Assembly: GCA_030998015.1 (NCBI GenBank)
Contig: JARWMV010000081.1
Location: 1 to 64,000 of the forward strand
DNA: 64,000 bases
DNA from: Ceratorhiza oryzae-sativae
Lineage: Eukaryota; Basidiomycota; Agaricomycetes; Cantharellales; Ceratobasidiaceae
Direction: 5' to 3'
Position numbers and translations under genes: made by a program. Below, in pieces: positions 58,802 through 64,000 of this stretch. Numbering within the stretch: the stretch's first letter is position 1; the number at the start of each line of letters is the position of its first letter. Below the pieces are notes generated by a model. The model searched no databases. It saw only the letters and a list, made by a program, of their open reading frames with translations, and was not told where the DNA came from.

Positions 58802-60150
58802 ATTTGGATTTGGCACGTGAACCCAGAGCTTATCTGGCGGAATCTAAATTTCTACTTAAATTCATTCCTTCTGCAATTTGGATTATTTTAGATAATCCCT
58901 CAGATGTTAAATGTTCTTTGTTTTTAACTAGTTCTGCTACTGATTTAAAATCAGCAAAATCTAAACTTTTGATTCCAAGTATAGGATACTTATCAAAAAA
59001 GGGTATGATTTTGTTTTCAATGTCAAAATTATTTTTGATTTGAAGTAAAACAGTATTGTTTTTTTCAGAACTATGAACATTAGCTTCTTTACCTTACCCC
59101 TGCCAAGACGTGCGCTAAAGCGCAGTTGCCTAGGCAGGGCTAGATTCTAAATTATCAAAAACTGGGTTTAAGGCATTAAAATAATTTGCCATACCCATTA
59201 ATAATCCTTTATCTCTAATGTGTAAATTAGTCCCAAAGATCAATCTAACTCTTTTACCTAATTTGTTAGCACTTTTTTCTATGGCCACACTAAATGAAGA
59301 GTCACCAGACACAAAACCAGAGACCCAAAAAGGATCTGGTATGCCATTAAATTCATAATTTGGTCTATCTAATGGCAAAACATTTGGAAATGCAAGTTTC
59401 AATTCATCAGGAATACCTTTATTTAAATTATATTTCAATGCTAAAATTTGTTCAAGACCCTCTTGGGTTAAATGTTTTTTTTCCCTAATTAAATTAAAGC
59501 ACTGTTCAAATAACAGGAAATCAGGCAATTTGGCACTAACTAAAGGGTAATTATTAAAATGATCAATAATTATTTGTAATTCCTTGATATTATCGACTCT
59601 AAATACAGCTGTAGTTTGACTATTTTTCCGTACTTTACCCACGCCTAAGGTATCTCTAATTTGTTCTAGTAGTGCAATATCTTTGATGTGAATGTGTATA
59701 GAAAAGTAAGCTGAAACTCTCCACTTCAATTTAGAATTTTCATCTCGGTAAAAAGAAATAATAAAGGATGATTCTGCATCTGAAAACCCAGTTATAAACC
59801 AAGGATTAAGATTAGTTGGAATTGTTGAAGTAGAAATTGTCCTGTTGATTAATTGTTTAGTAGGGATTTTGACTTGATAATTTCTTTCGAAACCCATTAG
59901 AGTACACCTTAATTGCATTGGGTTTTTGGCAAGACCAATGCAATAACTACCGTCTACTCGTTGCTCTTTTACAGCCTCGATTGATTGCGAGACTGATTTA
60001 GATCCGCGATAACCCATTTCATTTTCATTCATCTCATAGCTTGTTACCGTACCTGGGTAATTATTCCAGCCACTAATAGCCTTTCGACTACAGCTTGGTA
60101 CTATGAGCTTTAGGGTGTCCCCGGAGTTTGATAGTTTTGGCCAATTTAGT
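58802..60150 (-). pseudogene. LAGLIDADG_1 HEG at SSU ~1224, one small insert
   Basis: Two-motif LAGLIDADG_1 protein: NPWFITGFSDAESSFIISFY (first motif, D in GFSDAE), WRVSAYFSIHIHIKDIALLE, DTLGVGKVRK, FNNYPLVSAKLPDFLLFEQ, HLTQEGLEQILALK, PDPFWVSGFVSGDSSFSVAI (second motif, GDSSF), GTNLHIRDKGLL. A 43-bp CCCTGCC palindrome (about 59,096-59,140) then creates a stop. Beyond it, IENKIIPFFDKYPILGIKSL, DFKSVAELVKNKEHLTSEGL and a natural end …NLSRNLDSAR. The frame is open upstream through the intron core into rRNA, so the start is unknown. Confidence 0.82.
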
Positions 60151-60170
60151 GTTTTCCCAAAACACATATC

Positions 60171-60657
60171 AGCCCACGGCATGAGGGTCATAACGGCTTG
60201 TCATAGCCCCAAACAACTTCCCTTTTTCAGGGTAAGCTAGTGTTAAGTGTAAATTAACAATAGGGATTGCGTTCGTTAGCGGAATTAACCAAACATCTCA
60301 CGATACGAACCGACGACAGCCATGCAACACCTGTAAATGAATAATAGTAATTATTCCTTTTCTCCATTAAACAATTTTAATTTTTCAATCAAATTATTTT
60401 AATAAATGAACATTTAACTTGTGAACAAGAAACATTCTTAGAAAAGTTATATTCAAGCCATGGTAAGATTTTACGCGGATTATCGTATTAAACAACATGC
60501 TTCACTTCGTTTGCTTCGGGGCCGACTAATTTTTTTGTTTTCACTTTTGCAAGTATACTCACAAGGCGGAATGGTTAACGTGTTCACATTGGTACTAACT
60601 TTCATATAATTAATACCTACCATTCATCGTTTACAGTTGGGAGTACTAGGGTATCTA
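60171..60657 (-). rRNA. rns: SSU rRNA central/3' exon
   Basis: TAGATACCCTAGTACTCCCA, ACTGTAAACGATGAATGG, AAGCATGTTGTTTAATACGA, AAAATCTTACCATGGCTTG, GGTGTTGCATGGCTGTCGTC, TTAATTCCGCTAACGAACGC and ATGCCGTGGGCT match E. coli 789-1224. Starts right after the group II intron (TAGATACCC = position 789 on) and ends at GGGCT. Central decoding-site sequences are well conserved, so the gene is likely functional. Confidence 0.95.
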
Positions 60658-60696
60658 ATTGTGATAGGTAGGGCCTCTAAGCCTTTCCCCCACTAA

Positions 60697-60730
60697 GAAC
60701 CGTACGTGCGACTTTCACCGCATACGGCTC
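60697..60730 (-). other. group II intron domain V
   Basis: 34-nt hairpin GAGCCGTATGCGG-TGAA-bulged return strand ending GTACGGTTC, matching the conserved catalytic domain V, 39 bp before the intron end. Confidence 0.93.
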
Positions 60731-60790
60731 AAGCAACACTAAAGCAATTTTATTGAAATATGGACGTAAATTTGACCAACTGAGGTAAAT

Positions 60791-60945
60791 TTACACGAAT
60801 AGTCTTCTAAAGGTTCCTATACCAGATCCAATTGCCTGAATATAAATGACAATAATAAATACTGCCACGGTATAAAGAAATACTTTAGTTTCTATCCGCA
60901 ATAATAGTATAGTTATTCGAAGAAAAAGTAGCACATTGGCTAATA
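60791..60945 (-). pseudogene. nad2-like fragment inside group II intron
   Basis: LANVLLFLRITILLLRI then VFIIVIYIQAIGSGIGTFRR and LFV: the same LANxL..LRI, YIQxIGxGIG, LF blocks as 38,130-38,400. It lies between the HEG end and domain V, next to a partial element P. Confidence 0.4.
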
Positions 60946-60947
60946 TT

Positions 60948-61025
60948 ACCCGTGCACGCCTGCGAACGCCTTGGCTTGCCAAGGCGGCCCTGGCGTGCGC
61001 GCGGCTCGCCGCGAACGCGGCCTCG
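60948..61025 (+). repeat. element P, 3' truncated
   Basis: Only the first half (ACCCGTGCACGCC to GCGGCCTCG). Confidence 0.8.
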
Positions 61026-61671
61026 CCATTGAATATAAATGAAATTTATATCTTCCTTTCGGAAGACGTGCGATACTCGACACTAAATTACTCGATACTT
61101 TTATTAAGGTGCCAGTTGTTGTATTGTATTAATTTATAACCTTCCAATCTATTCAATAAAGGATTGTTTAATAGTTCTCTTAAAGATAATAAATCTTTTT
61201 TAGAAGATAAAGATAATGAATACGTGTTTTGTCGTGTATTATTTCTATTTCCCCTATCTAGAACATTCGGTCCTGCCTCTAATCTATTTTTAATTAGATC
61301 TAGAGAATTTTTATCCGTGTGCTCTATGTAGAAAACCAAATGACCTTTATTGTGTAAATTAAAACAACCCTCACCATTTATAAAGCCTATAATCCAATTA
61401 TCAAAAGCTGTTCCTTCTTTATAATAGTTTTCTAATACGGGGCTTAGCTCATATTTAGAATTTAAAAATTCTTTATATTCTTCCATAGTTTCCACTCTGT
61501 TGAATTTGTTTAAAACACCATATCTTAATACAGCGTATCTGCTTCTTTGATGCTCAGTAATTAAATGACCAAGATCAAAAACATTTTCAATCAAAAATTT
61601 CAATTCTTCTAGTTTTGTAACAGAGAATCGGGCCTCATCTCTTGAAGGATATTCATAGATGTGACCTATAT

Positions 61672-61881
61672 GACCCGTGCACGCCTGCGAACGCCTTGGC
61701 TTGCCAAGGCGGCCCTGGCGTGCGCGCGGCTCGCCGCGAACGCGGCCTCGTTAACAATGCCCACGGGTCGTTGACCCTCCGCTTTATTACCCCTGCCAAG
61801 ACGTGCGCTAAAGCGCAGTTCTCTAGGCAGGGCGGCTGAAATCTTGGGTTACACCTAAGATTTTAGCCGATAGAGCGGGGG
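61672..61881 (+). repeat. element P with nested CCCTGCC palindrome
   Basis: Inside the group II intron HEG. Confidence 0.85.
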
Positions 61882-61988
61882 CATTATTCAATCGTTTTTG
61901 TATATCAAGCAGTAGAGGCAAATCTTTAGAGCTTAAACTAATATGGAACCCATAACCAATATTATAATAATTAGAAGTTGAACCATCC

Positions 61989-62159
61989 CGCCGGCGTTAG
62001 AGGGAATCTGAAAGATTCCCTCGTAGAAAATGACGACCGTTCGTCATTTTCAGCCGGCGGCTAAATATCGATATTATGCCGCGCACTAGCAATCGCAAAC
62101 GGTTGCGATTGCTCACGTTGGTTGGTGGGACAAGTCCCACCAGCAACTAACGCGCGCGG
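61989..62159 (+). repeat. element A (loop variant)
   Basis: 171 bp, CTGAAA loop variant with one base lost in GACCGTTCGTC. Confidence 0.92.
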
Positions 62160-62764
62160 AAGATCGTAATTTAGGAAAAACTTGAAAGTTTCCATCGGCG
62201 TCGCAAAAACCTATAAACCATTCTAACCAATTATTGCTTATTAAATTGTTAAAAGTTTTTACCATGTCCATTAAACTTTTATTTATGCTTTAGAGTCACC
62301 CATGCGTTAGTCTGCATCCTTTCAGATTAGCTTATAGAAGCCTATCCCTGACATTACATCAAGGCATTCGCTTTTAACGCTGTCTCATTCCCTCTAATCT
62401 TGCGGAGAACTTTACAGTCATCCTGGCTAATTCAAATTGATATATGAAATAGCAGATTATAGGGGTTACCCAGTTCCTTATTAAGTACGTTAGTTTTCCT
62501 TAGGTTCCTACTTTATTTTTAAAACTTTATGTCTATCTGATCCTAACCAAGGACACGCTAAGATCCTAATTTTAAAAATTTTAATTACATAGATTCGATT
62601 TCTCTAACCATAGAAAACAGTTCAAATTAAAGAGTTTACTTTAACTTATGCCTTGAGCTTTAGACAAAATCGTTACCAATTATGCCTATCAAGGTGAACT
62701 CATGCAAGATAGATTACAAGACGGACTGAATCCGCTATACTTAAAAAGGCTTTGCTGGTCGCAC

Positions 62765-63010
62765 ATCCTATTTCCTGCCCCAACCTTCGTGTCTCAGCGT
62801 CAATCATTAAATAGAAAATCGCCTTCGCTTCTAGTATTCCCCCTAATATTTACAGATTTAATCCTTTCACTAGGTATGATATTAACCCCTATTTGATTCT
62901 AGCTCCGGTAAGAGCAGCCTACAAACCCTTTACGCCTATTTATGATGACTAACGTTTGTGTATTTGGTATTACCGAGTCTTCTGGCACCCACTGGTCTCA
63001 AATTCATCGT
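62765..63010 (-). rRNA. rns: SSU rRNA 5'/central exon
   Basis: GTGGGTGCCAGAAGACTCGG then TAATACCAAATACAC (530 loop), ATAGGCGTAAAGGGTTTGTA (570 region), GAATACTAGAAGCGAAGGCG, GATTGACGCTGAGACACGAA and CAGGAAATAGGAT. These correspond to about E. coli 505-788. The 3' boundary is set by the group II intron; the 5' boundary is uncertain, since a GAGGTAATGTGGCC hairpin (about 63,022-63,061) and a LAGLIDADG HEG lie upstream. Confidence 0.93.
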
Positions 63011-63094
63011 GCCATGATTCAGAGGTAATGTGGCCCTCTTAAAGGGGGCCATATTACCTCGCAATCCTAAACAGAACAGAACAAAAACTGTTCC

Positions 63095-63931
63095 CTATAT
63101 TCTTCCTGTATTCATCCCCAGTTTAATTTTGTTAATTTTTTCTAGTCCCTCAGCTGTCAGATGAGATCCTTCAGCGATTAGTTTGGCTATTTCACACCAA
63201 TCTTGATAATTTAATAATTTAATACCCCGCCAATGTTCCATTGGCGGGGTATTTGTTAAAAAAGGGTATAATTTTTGCATTTAAATCAGAAAAGTTACCT
63301 ACTACTAAACTAGTCAAAGTATTAGTTTTATTTTTCTCCAATCTTCCAGCTCCAAGGTAATCTATCAACAATTCAAGTAATTGATTATCTCGGGCGTGTT
63401 GGGAAATTCTAAATCTCAAATAAACTTTTTGGCCCAGTTTGGTTTGGGATTCTCTAATTCCTGCGTCAAAATTTCCATCCCCTGTCACAAACCCAGCCAC
63501 CCAATTAGGGTCTGGTATATTTTCAGTATTAATTACAGGTCTATCGACTGGACTGATGTCAACAAAATTTGATTTTATATTATCATTGATGCCTAGATTC
63601 ATAGAAGCTTTAATGTTTATTATTTTTCTTAAACCTTCGTCAGATAAGTGAGCTCCATTTTTCATTAACTCAATAATTTGCTCAAATAACAGGAAATCTG
63701 CTCTTTTTTGCGTTAAGAGTGGAAATTTATTAAAGTGAGGTATTATAACACTTTGCAGATCGTTTAAATCTGCTACTGAGTATTTAATAGCATCATTTGT
63801 ATTGTCTATTCTAAATGTTCCTATTCCCCCAAAAAAATCCTGTAACTGATATAGTAAATCTTTATCCTTTAAATTTAATCCAATTTCGAAATAAGATCTT
63901 ACCCTCCAGCCCATTCTTAATTTAGGTACTC
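63095..63931 (-). pseudogene. LAGLIDADG_1 HEG upstream of rns exon, cut by palindromes
   Basis: WRVRSYFEIGLNLKDKDLLY, FNKFPLLTQKRADFLLFEQI, HLSDEGLRKIINIKASMN, IPDPNWVAGFVTGDGNFDAG (second motif, GDGNF) and KIIPFFNKYP. A 25-bp CCCGCCAATG hairpin (about 63,224-63,248) then shifts the frame, and IKLLNYQDWCEIAKLIAEGS, HLTAEGLEKI and the C-terminal NTGRI-stop follow. The first LAGLIDADG motif lies beyond element A at 63,932, outside the window. Confidence 0.83.
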
Positions 63932-64000
63932 CCGCCGGCGTTAGAGGGAATCCTAAAGATTCCCTCGTAGAAAATGACGACCGTTCGTCATTTTCAGCCG
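63932..64000 (+). repeat. element A, cut by window end
   Basis: First 69 bp (CCGCCGGCG to TTTCAGCCG) of a copy interrupting the HEG. Confidence 0.9.

Larger units (their letters stand above)
56801..60170 (-). other. intron region after SSU position ~1224
   Basis: The exon ends ATGCCGTGGGCT and the next base starts GATATGTG; fungal SSU genes carry introns here (E. coli 1224). Just inside, AACTCCGGGGACACCC and AGCTGTAGTCGAAAGGC look like a group I core. Two unrelated LAGLIDADG HEGs follow, so two introns, or one nested in the other, are likely. The HEG at 56,882 belongs to the intron family seen at 36,323 and 46,110 and would end at …AATTTTG (about 56,865). Confidence 0.6.
61088..62271 (-). 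pseudogene. LAGLIDADG HEG in group II intron, two inserts
   Basis: MDMVKTFNNLISNNWLEWFI and GFCDADGNFQVFPKL (first motif, D of DADG). Element A (61,989-62,159) follows, then YYNIGYGFHISLSSKDLPLL and DIQKRLNN. Element P (61,672-61,881) follows, then RFSVTKLEELKFLIENVF, FDNWIIGFINGEGCFNLH (second motif), KGHLVFYIEHTDKNSLDLIK and SLSLSSKKDLLSLRELLNN to a stop at 61,088. This is a complete two-motif LAGLIDADG_1 enzyme of the type associated with group II introns in fungal SSU genes. It is broken only by palindromes. Confidence 0.85.
60658..62764 (-). other. group II intron at SSU position 788
   Basis: The junction is AGGAT|GTGCG ... CACAAT|TAGATACCC. A GTGCG start and AY end are group II hallmarks, and removal restores AGGATTAGATACCC across E. 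coli 788/789. Domain V is canonical at 60,697-60,730 (GAGCCGTATGCGGTGAAAGT start, GTACGGTTC end), followed by a domain VI-like GGCTTAGAGGCCCTACCTAT hairpin. The intron carries a LAGLIDADG ORF instead of a reverse transcriptase, a class known from fungal rRNA genes. Confidence 0.92.

Noticed and set aside
60658..62764. Reverse transcriptase expected in a group II intron
   Set aside because: No RT motif (such as YADD) was found; the ORF is LAGLIDADG.
1..64000. CRISPR array or bacterial insertion sequences suggested by many repeats
   Set aside because: Repeats are dispersed palindromes without regular spacers, no cas or transposase gene is present, and the genes are mitochondrial.

Overview
This window looks like part of a large fungal mitochondrial genome. 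The evidence is AT-rich coding DNA with cox2, nad6, pieces of both mitochondrial rRNAs, tRNA-Pro, tRNA-Asn and tRNA-Val, group I introns and one group II intron, and many LAGLIDADG and GIY-YIG homing-endonuclease genes (HEGs). The form of nad6 (long, ending near a GHGLYTYGAPL-type block) and the intron content suggest a basidiomycete; I cannot name the species. Trp codons checked in cox2 and nad6 are TGG, so whether TGA means Trp here is open. Layout: 1-3,684 is repeat-rich, with tRNA-Pro and a nad2-like fragment. 3,685-35,147 is a giant inverted repeat with arms of about 16.0 and 15.4 kb, so nad6, tRNA-Asn and a set of damaged HEGs occur twice. 35,148-38,400 is a GIY-YIG HEG following a nad2-like segment, itself split by a group I intron with its own LAGLIDADG HEG. 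38,644-53,629 is cox2 on the minus strand in four exons. The space between exons 3 and 4 holds two rnl (LSU rRNA) domain V segments and several stacked introns. 54,478-56,339 holds tRNA-Val, a GIY-YIG HEG and a tRNA-like sequence. 56,440-63,010 is rns (SSU rRNA), minus strand, in at least three exons separated by a LAGLIDADG group I intron region and by a group II intron that carries a LAGLIDADG ORF and a canonical domain V. 63,095-64,000 is another LAGLIDADG HEG upstream of the rns segment. Overlaid on all this are GC-rich palindromic elements. Element A (172 bp, a chain of hairpins; 44 copies including two half copies and one cut by the window end) and element P (about 120-250 bp, starting ACCCGTGCACGCC; about 25 copies) are the largest. 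Both carry further short palindromes in their own hairpin loops. Several insertions can be conceptually removed with a continuous host frame left behind, so these look like mobile elements that enter host DNA cleanly. Element A copies also sit at the centre and at both outer ends of the inverted repeat and bracket a 587-bp deletion private to one arm, so they appear to drive rearrangement. The hierarchy is palindrome within palindrome within HEG within intron within HEG or gene.
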